Assembly: GCA_947044405.1 (NCBI GenBank)
Contig: CAMRHE010000156.1
Location: 2,585,001-2,649,000, forward strand
Source of the DNA: Leptodactylus fallax
Lineage: Eukaryota; Chordata; Amphibia; Anura; Leptodactylidae
DNA: 64,000 nucleotides
Direction: 5' to 3'
The translations under genes were made by a program, and so were the position numbers. Positions 1-11,774 of this stretch are shown in pieces. Every line of letters starts with the position of its first letter. The first letter of the stretch is position 1. Below the pieces are notes generated by a model. It was not told where the DNA came from. It made no database searches and worked only from the letters and a program-made list of their open reading frames with translations.

Positions 1-2152
1 CTTGGAGTAATACCCCCATGCAGAACAAGAAACTTTCTTACACAGATGGCTACTTGACATTCATCCTAATCTCTGTCATATGTTTCATATACAGTGGAGC
101 AAAATGTTATGTTCTCATCTGTAGTATGTCAGGTTTTAGCAAATTCAGTCACAATCTTGACAGCATATTTTAGCTTGTAATGTGGATGGCCAGTTGTTCT
201 ATTTTTTATATATTGGTAGCGTACATATTATCAGCATCTCTGTATCAGTTTACAATATTTGATGATGTAGAATTAAATATAGCAATTGACTGCAGTGCTA
301 CAGCTTTATAGTTATGCTCTGTTCCCATATAGTTACAGTGGAACCCGCCCCCATAAAAAATAAAATACAACTTGTATGTAAACCTAACAGTTATTTTTCT
401 TTGTTTTTTTAACAGTTCTCATTTTTCCGACACCTGGAATATAGTACTTCAGATTTAGTCTGATCTACAAAAAAGATAGAGGTTCCCTGACCATAGAGGT
501 TTTCACAACTCCACACTGCTATTACCAATTCAGAATTGTCAAGTAGCTACATTCAGACACTCCTGTGCACTTACATATACTGGGCTCCCCTTCTGGGTCA
601 CAAAACTCTGGAATAGTGAAATAGTACAAATGTTACAGAAACACTAAAGCTGTAAAAGTTGCTGTTACTAACATTTTATTAAATTCCATTGGCATACATG
701 TAACATCAGACTAAGGCTGGGTGATTTTGCCTAAAAATAAAATATCAATTTCATTCAAGCTTTCATTCAAAAAGTCCCATCTCCTGACTGGTTTCAGGCC
801 ATGAAATCCAGCCAATGTACAGACTGGATTTTCTGGTCCGGGCTTTCTCGTGTGCATGGTTTACACTAGTACTTACACTAGATCCATTTGTTGGTGGTCA
901 CTAATGCAATAAACTGGTGTATGGTCAGCTTTGCTAATGAACAAAAAAAATATTGCCTGTTCTCAAGGTAAGGCAGGAAAACAGTACCATTTGTGATTAT
1001 ATCATCTTGTAGGTAAAATGATGTACTGCTTCCTGTAGCAAGGTGACCACCACATTACACTAAAACCAATATACGAAGATAGTGGTCATCTTGGGATTTT
1101 GCTATAACTCCTAGCTTTTATTAGCTGCACAAGAACTGTAATTTGAGAGACATAGACTATAAATACAATGTTAAATTTCTGGGGTGACCAACAAAGAGTA
1201 CCAACCTCAAAAAACAAATAGAATTTATATCTTGAATTTTATACTGTAGTGTTTTACTCATGGTGTTCAAAATGCAAAGATGAAAAGCTCTGCAATACAG
1301 TATGTGAACAGATACATGCATGCCTGATGTGAATGTTACAGTTCTAAAATTGATAATCTGACATGAAATGCCTTTATTAATTTCCTAAAAGGCTAGATAT
1401 CTGACAGGGTTTATATAATAGTCAATCACTATGCAAGAAGTTGTCCAGTCACCCATTAACTTACAGTAAAACAGCATCCTGTAAAATGGAACACAATATC
1501 ATGCTACAGTGTACTGTAGGATATAGGCTATTAATGAAGTGCAGGTTGAAAAAGCATTGTTATAGGAAAGGGATCTAGACACTAATTGCATTTATAGCTG
1601 AAGCAGCATATGCCGACAATTATCAATATATAATATTTATGTATGACTTATAATCTTTAAATGTACAGATGACCATCTCCTAGGTAACACAAGAGTGTAA
1701 ACTTTATACAAATAAGGAATCATCAACACAAGGGTGCTATATCTAGAAAGGGATAGACTCACATTTTTGGCTAAGAAAAAGGACAGTGCCAGAGCCAAAA
1801 TAACAGCACTTCAGGAGTTTCTTAAATTGTAAACTGGAGTTTTCCAGTAGTATACAAATGACTGGCATTAATACTGCAATGTCTTAAAAAACATAAGAGA
1901 GCTTATATTCTTCAAGCAATCCTCCGCTCATTCTAATGGTGCCTAGGTTCCCATTGTGCTCCCTTCTTTCTCCTGTCGCAACACCGTAGGAAACAAGCAC
2001 CTACTTAGGAGGGTCACCTTTGCAGCCAGTTTTGTTAGCAGTCCGGACGAGTCTTTTGTGACTTAAAGTAAATATAATGCTATAATTATAATGCTTATAT
2101 CCACTGACAGCAAGCAGGCATTTTGAAATTGTTGAGTAACTGAAGCACAATC
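1..2152. other. AT-rich non-coding DNA
   Basis: No exon-like ORF, RNA gene or clear transposon end is recognisable. It lies 3' of ZNF622 and is probably intergenic or part of a neighbouring intron. Confidence 0.6.
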
Positions 2153-2154
2153 TA

Positions 2155-3757
2155 CAGTGGGTACAGAAAGTATTCAGACCCCTTTAAATTTTTCACTCTT
2201 TGTTTCATTGCAGCCATTTGCTGAAAGCAAAAAAGTTCATTTTATTTCTCATTAATGTACACTCAGAAACCCCATCTTGACAGAAAAGAAACAGAAATGT
2301 AGATATTTTTGCAAATTTATTTAAAAAGAAAAACTAAAATATCACATGGTCATAAGCATTCAGACCCTTTGCTGTAACACTCATATTTAACTCACATGCT
2401 GTCCATTCCCTTCTAATCCTCCTTGAGATGGTTCTACTCCTTCATTGGAGTCCAGCTGTGTTTAATTAAACTGATTGGACTTGATTAGGAAAGGCACACA
2501 CCTGTCTATATAAGAACTCACAGCTCACAGTGCATGTCAGAGCAAATGAGAATCATGAGGTCAAAGGAACTGCCCAAGGAGCTCATACAGAATTGTGGCA
2601 AGGCACAGATCTGGCCAAGGTTACAAAAAAATTTCTGCAGCACTCAAGGTTCCTAAGAGCACAGTGGCCTCCATAATCCTTAAATGGAAGAAGTTTGGGA
2701 TTTTCAGAACTCTTCCTAGACCTGGCCGTCCAGCCAAACTGAGCAATCGAGGGAGAAGAGCCTTGGTGAGAGAGGTAAAGAAAAACCCAAAGATCACTGT
2801 GGCTGAGCTCCAGAAAAGCAGTAGGGAGATGGTTCCACAAAGTCAACTATCACTGCAGCCCTCCACCAGACAGGGCTTTATGGCAGAGTGGCCTGAAGGA
2901 AGCCTCTCTTCAGTGTAAGACATATGAAAGCCTGCGTAGAGTGTGCCAAAAAACACATGAAGGACTCCCAGAATATGAGAAATAAGATTCTCTGGTCTGA
3001 TGAGACGAAGATTGAACTTTTTGGCGTTAATTCTAAGTGGTATGTGTGGAGAAAACCAGGCACTGCTCATCACCAGCCCAATACAATCCCAACAGAGAAA
3101 CATGGTGGTGGCAGCAGCATGCTATGGGGGTGTTTTTCAGTTGCAGGGACAGGACGACTGGTTGCAATTGAAGGAAAGATGAATGCGGCCAAGTACAGAG
3201 ATATCCTGGAAGAAAACCTCTTCCAGAGTGCTCTGGACCTCAGACTGGGCCGAAGATTCGCTTTCCAACAAGACAATGACCCCAAGCACACAGCTAAAAT
3301 AACACAGGAGTGGCTTCGTAACAACTCTGTGACCATTCTTGACTGGCCCAGCCAGAGCCCTGACCTCAACCCAATTGAGCATCTCTGGAGAGAGCTGAAA
3401 ATGGCTGTCCACCAACGTTCACCATGCAACCTGACGGAACTGGAGAGGATCTGCAAGGAAGAATGGCAGAGGATCCCCAAATCCAGATGTGAAAAACTTG
3501 TTGCATCATTCCCAAGAAGACTCATGGCTGTACTAGCTCAAAATGGTGCTTCTACTCAATACTGAGCAAATATTTCAGTTTTTCTTTTTCAATAAATTTG
3601 CAAAATATCTACATTTCTGCTTTTTTTTTCTGTCAAGATGGAGTGCTGAATGTACATTAATGAAAAATAAAATGAACTTTTTTGCTTTTAGCAAATGGCT
3701 GCATTGAAACAAAGAGTGAAAAATTTAAAGGGGTCTGAATACTTTCCGTACCTATTG
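2155..3757 (+). mobile_element. Tc1/mariner element, full-length but broken
   Basis: The 1.6-kb element is bounded by TA dinucleotides (2153-2154 and 3758-3759). Long inverted termini begin CAGTGGGTACAGAAAGTATT and are repeated inverted at the right end. The repeated block reaches about 110 bp inward. It carries one transposase region on the plus strand. Confidence 0.92.
2554..3565 (+). pseudogene. Tc1 transposase pseudogene (DD34E type)
   Basis: This would encode the DNA-binding and DDE catalytic protein of the surrounding element. The N-terminal HTH part with a GRPAKLS-type hinge is open at 2595-2918 in one frame. The catalytic part, 2924-3565 (213 aa), is in another. The catalytic segments WSDETKIELFG, QQDNDPKH and PDLNPIEHLW all survive. 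Frame breaks near 2590 and 2840-2920 prevent a full protein. Confidence 0.9.
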
Positions 3758-3759
3758 TA

Positions 3760-5233
3760 CATATTTTACCCAAAAAATACACTTACATTTGGCTGAATTG
3801 ATGGGTGCAATGGAAATGTAGGAAACTCATGTGCAGCTCTAAGTCTGGCAGTAGAGAAAGCCCTTACATCGCAGCAGACTTTCTCCTTCACACTGCGATC
3901 TGCTGGATGAGTCACTGCTTGTGAGGAGGAGGGGGAGGGGGAACAGGATGCTGCTAAATGCTGGGAATGTTACAAGCAGCGATCAGCAGACCCTGCATGT
4001 GCTAATGGTATCATTCACTCCTGATCATTTCTCCAAATAGTGGGGGAAGATTGGGCCCCTGGGGTGTGGGGGCCCTGGCCAATTCCCCCCCCTCCCCCCC
4101 CCCCCCCCCTAAAGCCGGCCCTGGATCTACACAATCATGGGCTACAGTTGAAGACAGTAAGCCAGGCCTGGGACATTCGATCTATCAATCCAGGAGGACC
4201 ATACCTTATCAAAATGTGTCTTGGAGTCACATTTCAAATAACATTTGTGTCAACCCTTTTAATAACATCCAAAATTATTAGATGTGGCATCCCCATTTAG
4301 AGACTATATGAATTTTAGCAGACATCAGGATATATTGAATTAGTTTATAGGGTGCATAGTGGAGGCCTGCAGGTTTAAGGCCAAGCAGAAAGACAGACAC
4401 CGTAAAGGGCACCGATGGAACCAATAATCACTGGGCCATCCTGTGGATAGAGAACCAAAAGCATTGTGCTAGAGGGCAGATCTACTAGATACAGTATGTT
4501 AATTACCCCCAGTGGTCTGGAAGCCTGGGGATAAAACAGAAAGGGGAGACCTCAGGATATGTGTCCTTTGATGCCAGCAAAGGCGATCCTGGGAAAAATC
4601 TCACAATAAGTACATATAAATTAAATGTATATACGGTATAATGTGATGTACGTACAATTAAACAGATTTATGAAAACTGTCTTAAAAAGAAACTGTCTTA
4701 GTTGTCCATAGCAAACAATGACAGCACTACAAGAAATGAAAGCTGCGCTGACTGGTTCATGAAGCTGCCCTATTCTATCTGTAATAAAACTTCCTTGCTA
4801 ATTTATTTGACTGTATCATTATGGTTTCTTGCCACACAAAAAAAAAAAATGAATTGAGGCAAAATATTCCATTTAAAAGGCCAAAAAAAACTTGGAGGGG
4901 CAAGATATAGTTTTAGAAAAAGAAATGTGGGGTTTCTGCTGAAATACTGGAAAAATCTACATCTAAAATTGGATACTAATTTTGCACTTTTCTAATTACA
5001 TAAACGTTGGTTTTGGTTGATGCCAATGGAGGACCAGTCATGGTCATAAATTACAATTTAAGGAAGTCCACAGCACTCTGAAGTTAAAATCAAAGTGATT
5101 TATTAGCGGCAGTGACTACCCAAGTAATTTAAGCAGTAAGTATCAGTATGACATGATCACAATAAGCAATCCTTTGACGTTTCAGTCTGAAAATTTTCTT
5201 CAGCAAATATCTGTGACGTGTTGGTAGATGATA
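3760..5233. other. Non-coding DNA with a poly-C tract
   Basis: No gene is seen. A C-rich run at about 4085-4110 precedes AAAGCCGGCCCTGG, which resembles a hAT-type terminus. The rest is unassigned. Confidence 0.4.
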
Positions 5234-5295
5234 TACACTGTGTTCCAAATTATTATGCAAATAATATTGTCTCATATTTTCCAAAATTACCTATA

Positions 5296-5372
5296 TGAAT
5301 AATAATAATAATAATAATAGTCCTTTAATAGTCCCACAATGGGGAAATTCAGTGTGTTACAGCAGCAAATGA
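5296..5372 (-). repeat. LINE 3'-tail fragment with (AAT)n
   Basis: An AAT run is followed by about 60 bp (TAGTCCTTTAATAGTCCCAC onward) nearly identical to 49777-49845. On the minus strand it reads like a LINE 3' end, with GGGACTATTAAAGGACTATT before an ATT microsatellite. It is inserted within the DD37E element. Confidence 0.6.
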
Positions 5373-5650
5373 ATTGAATGAATGAATTGCAGTCATTGTA
5401 ATTTTCCAGTCATTAACTATTCGAGTATAATTGAAAGGTTTTTGAACAAACTGCCTATAATAACGGTATATTTAAAAAAAAAAATAAACACTCAAAATGC
5501 ATGTTTTAAATTATTATGCACAGCAGAATTTGCAACCTTTTCATTTTTATTAAGAACAAAAAAATGATCATTGTGAAATTATAAGCATTAGCAGGTTATT
5601 ACAAACTGAAATCAAACAGTTTTCAAGCCAAAACTTTATTCTAGGTGATG

Positions 5651-6665
5651 TTACATTTGCACATAGGACCCCTTGTTCGAAAGAAGCTTCTGAACTCTCT
5701 CGTCCATTGAATTTGTCAGTTTTTGGATGGTTTCTGCTTCAATTGTTTTGCATGAGGACAGAATACCCTCCCAGAGCTGTTGCTTAGATGTGAACTGCCT
5801 CCCGCCATCATAGACACTCCTTTTGATGATGCTCCAGAGGTTCTCAATGGGATTGAGGTCAGGGGAGCATGGGGGCCACACCATAAGTTTGTCCCCTTTT
5901 ATGCCCAGAGCAGCCAAAGATGCAGATGTGTTATTTGCAGCATGAGACGGTGCATTATCATGCATGAAAATGATCTTTCTGCGGAATGCATGGTTCTTCT
6001 TCTTGAACCATGGCAGGAAGTGCTGTTTGAGAAACTCCACATACATTATGGAGTTCATCTTTACCCCTTCAGGGATCCTAAAGGGGCCGACAATCTCTCT
6101 CCCCATGATTCCAGCCCAAAACATTACTCCACCTCCTCCTTGTTGGCGCTGTAGCCGTGTTTGCATGGGGTGTCCATCAACAAGCCATCCTCCACTCCAT
6201 CCATCTGGACCATCGAGCGTTGCACGGCACTCATCGGTGAACAAAACAGTTTTGAAGTCAGTCTTCATGTATTGTTTGGCCCACTGGAGCCGTTTCTGCT
6301 TGTGTGCAGTGGATAGAGGAGGTCGACAGGATGGCTTACGTACAGCTGCAAACCTCTGAAGGACCCTGCATCTTGTTGTTCGGGGGGATGTTGGAAGCAC
6401 CAGCAGCTTCAAAAACTTGTCTGCTGCTATGACAAGGCATTTTTGAAGCTGCTCTTTTAACCTGACGTAATTGCCTGTTGGAAAGAGTCCTCAATTTTCC
6501 CTTATCAGCACGCACACGTGTGTGCTGTGAATCAGCTATATACTTCTTGATTGCGCGATTATCACGATGAAGTGTCTTGGCAATGTTGATTGTAGTCATG
6601 CCTTGACCTAAACACTACACAATTTGTTGCTTCTCAGCAGCCAACACATCCTTTTTCTTTCCCAT
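5651..6665 (-). pseudogene. Transposase of the DD37E (TRT-like) family, lightly damaged
   Basis: The start MGKKKDVLAAEKQQIV lies at 6665. An in-frame TAG follows at 6615-6617. The HTH part (to about 6336) and the catalytic part (5651-6412, 253 aa) are in different frames. Catalytic residues are D60 (LFTDECR), D152 (FMHDNAPSHAA) and E190 (PDLNPIENLW), counted in the 253-aa frame. Thirty-seven residues separate the last two, so the signature is DD37E rather than the DD34E of the other copies here. One stop and one frameshift suggest recent inactivation. Confidence 0.88.
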
Positions 6666-6896
6666 TTTGGCTGAAAATGTAGGTTGCTTAATAATGTGGG
6701 ACAGCCTTCTTAAGTAGTCTTGCCTTTAATTGGACACACCTGCCAAACTAATTAGCACAGGTGTCTGCAATTGCTTTCAGTGATATAAAGAGCCCTGACA
6801 CACATCACCATCAATGAGTTTAACTGACAAACAAAAAAAAATTCTTACCTTATCACTCCTAAACACTTTTTGCATAATAATTTGGAACACAGTGTA

Positions 6897-7681
6897 ATGT
6901 TGCCAGGCATCTGTCTATGGAGTGATCTGAAAGTTCCTTCAATTACTATTTTATATCACATGCAATATTCTGTTATATCATGTCTTATAAAAAAAAATAC
7001 TGGGTTAAAAAAATACGGATAAATAGGATAAAAAAACAAACAAATATGGCAATGATAGAAAACAGTATAGATAATAAAAGAAGCAGTGCTTACCTATTAG
7101 GTTCTCTGCTGTTCCAAAGATGCTGCAGGATTGATGAGTGTTCCAGCCAGTTACTCAGCAGTCTCAGAGTACTGTACAGTAAACAAACACATTGAGGAGC
7201 AGTGGTGCCGGAGTAGCAGAGGATCTAATAGGTGAGTACTGCTTTTTTATTATTATTATTATTATTCTCATTTACTGAATGAAATAAGCTCAAGTCTAAA
7301 ACATAAATACATAGATAAAAGGCTCTTAGCCAGAAATACTGTAATACCCCAACGACACTGGAAGTGACCATCCAACATCTGTCTATATCATCCTATTATC
7401 AGATATACAGTATGTGAGCTTCTATCACTGTGTGTGGTCACTAATAATCAACAATGTATCATAAAGTGCCAATGATGTGCATTTCCTGTTCAACTGTTAA
7501 ACTGTAGTAGATTTTTACACAACAGTTAAATTATTTAGCACACAAACAGTCTCCTTACACGCATCCTGCAGCGCTGAGAGCTGGTCAGTGACATACATAC
7601 ATTACTGACCGGCATCTGCTCAATTTTTAGCCACAGGGTTTTTGTTTTTTTTGTAATAATCTAAATTTAATATATATATAT
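6897..7681. other. AT-rich non-coding DNA
   Basis: It contains a TTA microsatellite near 7245 and TATATA just before the LTR. No gene is recognised. Confidence 0.5.
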
Positions 7682-8198
7682 TGTGGGAAGATAGGCTCAG
7701 TGGCAGCAGCAGCGGACCCAGACAGTCAGCGACAAACACAAAAGTTCAGGTGCAAACAGGTTTTACTCTGTACGTTTATTTCTCAAAAACAAAACAAACA
7801 CAGCAGCAGAAAATAAATAAGCCAAACAAGAACAAAACTCCTGCTCGTCCAAGCTACTAACTAAACACAGGTAAGACTAATGGTCAACATGCAGGGCAAA
7901 GTAATGGCAGCAGTTCACACTGGAGTCTCACCAGTCTCCAGAAGGTTTAGACAGAACCCGGCTCCTCCTTTCTTCCCCAGGCACTTCCCAGGACTGAGAA
8001 CCTAGCAATCTTTTATAGGCCTTTAATGAGGCCAAGCTCCCACCTGTGCTCCCTAGGACAAGAAGCGGTTAACAAAAAAAAAGACTTCTCACAGCTGAGG
8101 TTGTGTTACCTGTGTTGTAAACCCACTTACCACACATAAGTGAGGAATCTGGGAGAGACATAGAGACCTTCCAGAACCTTACCAGTCACCTTCTCACA
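7682..8198. mobile_element. Solo LTR
   Basis: The 517-bp unit starts TGTGGGAAG and ends CTTCTCACA, an imperfect inverted pair typical of LTR ends. It is flanked by TA-rich sequence on both sides, so the target duplication is ambiguous. AATAAA-like signals occur on both strands, leaving orientation open. No coding sequence is attached. Confidence 0.6.

Positions 8199-8247
<49 letters not shown>
8197..8247. repeat. (TA)n microsatellite
   Basis: A nearly pure TA run joins the solo LTR to a second, related LTR fragment. Confidence 0.95.
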
Positions 8248-8249
<2 letters not shown>

Positions 8250-8440
8250 TGGGGAAGGTAGCTCGGTAGCAGCAATGGTGCGGACCCAACCAGTCAGAGA
8301 CACGGTCACAAAATCTGGTGCAAACAGGTTTATTTTGAAAAAACAGCAAAATAAATAAACCTTCACTTCAGGTAGAAAATAAGCAAAATAAAATACAGCC
8401 TTAACTTCAGGCAAAAACGTCAAACAAATTGGGGTTAGGG
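8248..8440. mobile_element. Fragment of a second related LTR
   Basis: GGGAAGGTAGCTCGGTAGCA and the following 100 bp align with the start of the LTR at 7682, including the shared GTGCAAACAGGTTT segment. It then diverges. No 3' end is found. Confidence 0.5.
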
Positions 8441-8765
8441 CAACATTTTATAGGAAAAAATGTTGCTTTCCATTTTCACGGACCAATTCTGTCAAGCACC
8501 ATTGAAAGATAAAAGTACTCACTATACCCCTTGATAAATTCCTTGACCAGTCTAGTTTCCAAAATGGGGTCATTTTTGAGGGGTTTCAACTGTTCTGGTA
8601 CCTCAGGGGCTCTGCAAATGTAACATGGTGCCTAAAACAAATTCTAGTAAAAACTGCCCTCCAAAATTCCAATAGTGCTCCTTCCATTCTTTACCCTACT
8701 GTGTGTCCATACATCATTTTACATCCTCATGCGGGATAATTTCTTGCTTGGGAGAAATTACTTAG

Positions 8766-9803
8766 CAGATTGTCCAATCTTTCACGTTTGAAGTTGGTGG
8801 CTCTACCCTTCCTTTTCTAGATGTGTTGATTTCGAAGGGTTATGGTGGTGCACTGAATACCAAAGTGTTTAGGAAGGCTACAGCCACCAATTCATTTCTC
8901 CAGTGGAGGAGTAATCATCCTTATCCATTGAAGAGGGGAATTCCTCGTGGTCAGTATTTGAGACTTAGAAGGAATTGCTCCGAGGGGCAGGACTTTGTGG
9001 ACCAGGCTGCCGATCTCAGGTCAAGATTTATAAAACGTGGGTATCCTGATAAGATCTTGAGGGAAGCCTATAAATCTTCCCTGAAGTGTGATCATATGCA
9101 GTTATTGACTCCTAAAAAGGCAGAACAAGCTGGTTTAGAACAGATTGTCCGGTTGATTGGAACCTTTGACAATGGGGCATCACAAGTTAGGGAAGTCTTA
9201 CAGCGTCATTGGGATATTTTAATCATGGATCCCGATATTAAGGCAGTGGTGAGGGAGAGACCACAGATTACCTTTAGAAGAGGAAGATCTTTGAAAGACC
9301 GTTTGGTTCATAGTCATTTGGATGTACAGAAGACTACTACATCATGGCTTTCCCCACCGAAGGGTTGCTATAAATGTAGCGGTTGTTCCTCATGCCCATT
9401 TGTACTGGCAGGACGAGAATTTTTCTCAGAGAATTTAAAAACCTCATTTACAATTAAACATTTTATATCTTGCCGATTTAGAGGAGTGATCTATAAGATC
9501 ACATGCCAGTGCAAATTGGAATATATCGGCAAAACTAACCGAGAATTGCGGAAAAGAATTGGTGAACATCTTGGGGACATACGGCATGAACGGGATACCC
9601 CAGTGGCGAGACATGTTAACTCATGCCATGGAGGTAATGCTAACTGTCTACGTTTCACAGGAATAGATTTGGTTAAACCCCACCCAAGAGGAGGGGACTG
9701 GCATAGAATGACATTGCAATGTGAATCCAAATGGATATTTAAATTAAAAACTGAGATTCCAGGGGGTCTTAATGAACGTCTTAATTTCTGCTGTTTTATT
9801 TGA
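8766..9803 (+). CDS. Penelope-like element ORF, C-terminal part with GIY-YIG endonuclease (5' truncated)
   Basis: The open frame starts mid-protein after a TAG at 8763-8765. STLPFLDVLISKG marks the end of a reverse transcriptase. Numbering from 8823, a C182/C185/C188/C191 cluster precedes the nuclease. The GIY-YIG core is I223-Y224 with Y234-I-G, RKRIGEH at 243-249, a likely catalytic Glu at 301 (ESKWIFKL) and GGLNE at 315-318. The tail NFCCFI is typical. The RT palm (YLDD) is missing, so this is a 5'-truncated copy, but 346 codons are open. Known for the family: EN+ Penelope elements pair RT with GIY-YIG for target-primed integration. Confidence 0.9.
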   Translation, partial: QIVQSFTFEVGGSTLPFLDVLISKGYGGALNTKVFRKATATNSFLQWRSNHPYPLKRGIPRGQYLRLRRNCSEGQDFVDQAADLRSRFIKRGYPDKILREAYKSSLKCDHMQLLTPKKAEQAGLEQIVRLIGTFDNGASQVREVLQRHWDILIMDPDIKAVVRERPQITFRRGRSLKDRLVHSHLDVQKTTTSWLSPPKGCYKCSGCSSCPFVLAGREFFSENLKTSFTIKHFISCRFRGVIYKITCQCKLEYIGKTNRELRKRIGEHLGDIRHERDTPVARHVNSCHGGNANCLRFTGIDLVKPHPRGGDWHRMTLQCESKWIFKLKTEIPGGLNERLNFCCFI

Positions 9804-10230
9804 CTCCTTTCTTCTCATTTATTTAGACAAACTTCTTGGCCAGTATAACTTCTCTATACCTAAAGATAGGTTTAGATCTGGTAGACTATACATTTTGCTA
9901 CTTGAATTAGATAATGGTGGTAGCATATATATCTGTACAAGATGATATGTATATCCATCCTCAGTGAAATCTCTGTGCCTCTGACCATTTTTGCTGTTTC
10001 AGTTCAGCCCTTAATGTTCTAGGGCTACAATATCTGGATTTAGACTGACAAGGTCTCTCCAGTTTCTTTTAATATTGATATACCTTGCTAGCAACTCACT
10101 GGTTGTGGCATAGCTTTGTCTAACAAATACTTATATCCCTCCAGGCAGTTTATGCGCGTTGCGGGACCTTTTACTAGTCCCACAGCGCTTATCTGCCGTA
10201 GATCTCTCAGCGCCGTCTATGGTGGGATGT

Positions 10231-10300
10231 GCGCATGCGCGGGGTGTTTTCTTCACGCATGCGCAATTTTGACCTCGATCGAGTGCTTTTGCGCATGCGC
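10231..10300. promoter_or_regulatory. Three NRF1-type GCGCATGCGC motifs
   Basis: GCGCATGCGC occurs at 10231-10240 and 10291-10300, and ACGCATGCGC at 10255-10264. They form a 70-bp cluster in otherwise AT-rich sequence. This matches the NRF1 consensus and may be the internal promoter of the Penelope-like element. Function is inferred from motif identity only. Confidence 0.6.
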
Positions 10301-10634
10301 AATTTGATTTGTAACGCTCGTATTAATATGGGCAAAAGCGACACTATGTATTACATCATCAATGTTCGCTTTTTAGCGCCATATTCAAACAAACATCTTT
10401 TTATGTGAACTTGAGCACACCTGTTTGTAGGCAGAGTTTATCACTATATAAGTTGCCCTGATTCACTTTGCTCTTACTGCCATTGTCACTACATGGAGTC
10501 AGTCAGTATCTAGCGGTTTTCCTCCATTGTGGGGTTTTCTTTTTGTTTTGTTCTACCACTGTAGGCAGCTTGTATTAGTATTATTTCTTATATATATTTG
10601 ACCAAGTTTTTTGGTTCTTAAGAGTAGTCTAATA

Positions 10635-10683
10635 AGTCCCCTGATGATTGGTGCATTACTGTACCAGGAAACGCGTAGGGACT
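10635..10683 (+). ncRNA. Hammerhead ribozyme (type I, minimal helix III)
   Basis: Helix I pairs AGTCCC (10635-10640) with GGGACT (10678-10683). The core CTGATGA is at 10641-10647. Helix II pairs TTGGT (10648-10652) with ACCAG (10663-10667). GAAA is at 10668-10671. Helix III is only A-U and C-G (10671-10676), leading to the GUA cleavage triplet 10675-10677. All core nucleotides are present. Known: short-helix-III hammerheads occur in the pLTRs of Penelope-like elements and probably act as dimers. Position 0.8 kb after a GIY-YIG ORF fits. Confidence 0.88.
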
Positions 10684-11060
10684 AGGGTTCTATAGGGTCA
10701 CTTTAAGGACAGCTTGGTACTGCCCTTGTTAGGGCAGGAGTCAATACGGGTGTTAGTGGAAAGTGCAGGGTCATGGATAGGGACTTAGTTCATCCTCCTT
10801 TTCTGCACCATCACCCGCTGGGTTCTCCTGCCTCAGGATGTTGGTAAGATCGTTCCAATTTCTTATTATTTAACCGCCATGATGTTTTATGGTATATGGT
10901 GGTGAATGGTTATATACTGGTTATAACGGTGGACTCCATTGAGTGGATATGTTTATTCTGATGTTTGTTCTACTTTTTGACATTGTTAATGTTTAGTAAT
11001 TAAATGCTAAGTTTTATTATTGTTTGCATCAGTGCTTTCCTGATTAACTATTGTCTGTTG

Positions 11061-11774
11061 CAATTGGTGGATTATTTTTGTCTGACGTCATTGTATTCCA
11101 CCTCCTTTTGGCTCTTTTTTTGCTTTTTTTGTCAGATTGTGGAATGCTTTTTGTCCTTTAACCCCTTGTAAATGTTTAAATTCTAGGGCTAAATGAATAT
11201 ATTAGTGTAAATTTCACCTCCATTATGTTTTAATTGCTGTGAAATGCTGAAAGGGTTAAGAAACTTTGTAAATGCTATACTGAATCATTTCATGATTACA
11301 GTTTTGAGAATGGGGTGACTTATGGGGGAGGGGTTTCTATTAGAGAGGCCTTTCAAGACCTCTTCAGAACTGAACTGGACCCTTTGAAAAATGTTTTTTG
11401 GAAATATTCTTGAAAATTTCAAAAATGACTTGTAAGGCTTATAATATCTGAGAAAAATTAAAGGGTGATGAAAGTTTGATGCCTACATAAAGCAGAGATA
11501 TGATAAATTATATTTAGGAAGCAATTTGGGTATTATGACTATCTATATGAAAGGCATGCAATTTCAAAGTTTTAAAACATTTTTTTCCAAATTTTCAATT
11601 TTTCATAATTAAAGACAAAACATATCAACCAAAATTTACCACATTTACCACTGACACAAAGTACAATGTGTAAAAAACCCCCCACAAAATCTCAGAATCA
11701 CTTTGATAAGTTAAAGTGTCTCAAAGTTTTTACCACAAAGTGACACGTCAGATTTGAAAAATGAGTCCTAGTCC
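11061..11774. other. AT-rich non-coding DNA
   Basis: No gene is seen. The stretch resembles a degraded dispersed repeat but has no recognisable ends. Confidence 0.4.

Larger units (their letters stand above)
5236..6894 (-). mobile_element. DD37E mariner-like element
   Basis: Inverted termini CACTGTGTTCCAAATTATTA and the matching right end (to 6894) sit directly inside TA duplications at 5234-5235 and 6895-6896. The element is 1659 bp and encodes one transposase on the minus strand. A LINE-tail-like repeat with an AAT run (about 5296-5370) sits inside its left non-coding part. Confidence 0.9.
9804..11060 (+). mobile_element. Penelope-like element 3' region / pLTR
   Basis: Non-coding sequence downstream of the GIY-YIG ORF. 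It includes a CpG-bearing block with three NRF1-type palindromes (10231-10300) and a hammerhead ribozyme (10635-10683). The right boundary is not certain. Confidence 0.6.

Noticed and set aside
8127..8423. 98-aa ORF with a Tyr-Ile run
   Set aside because: The run is encoded by the TA microsatellite.
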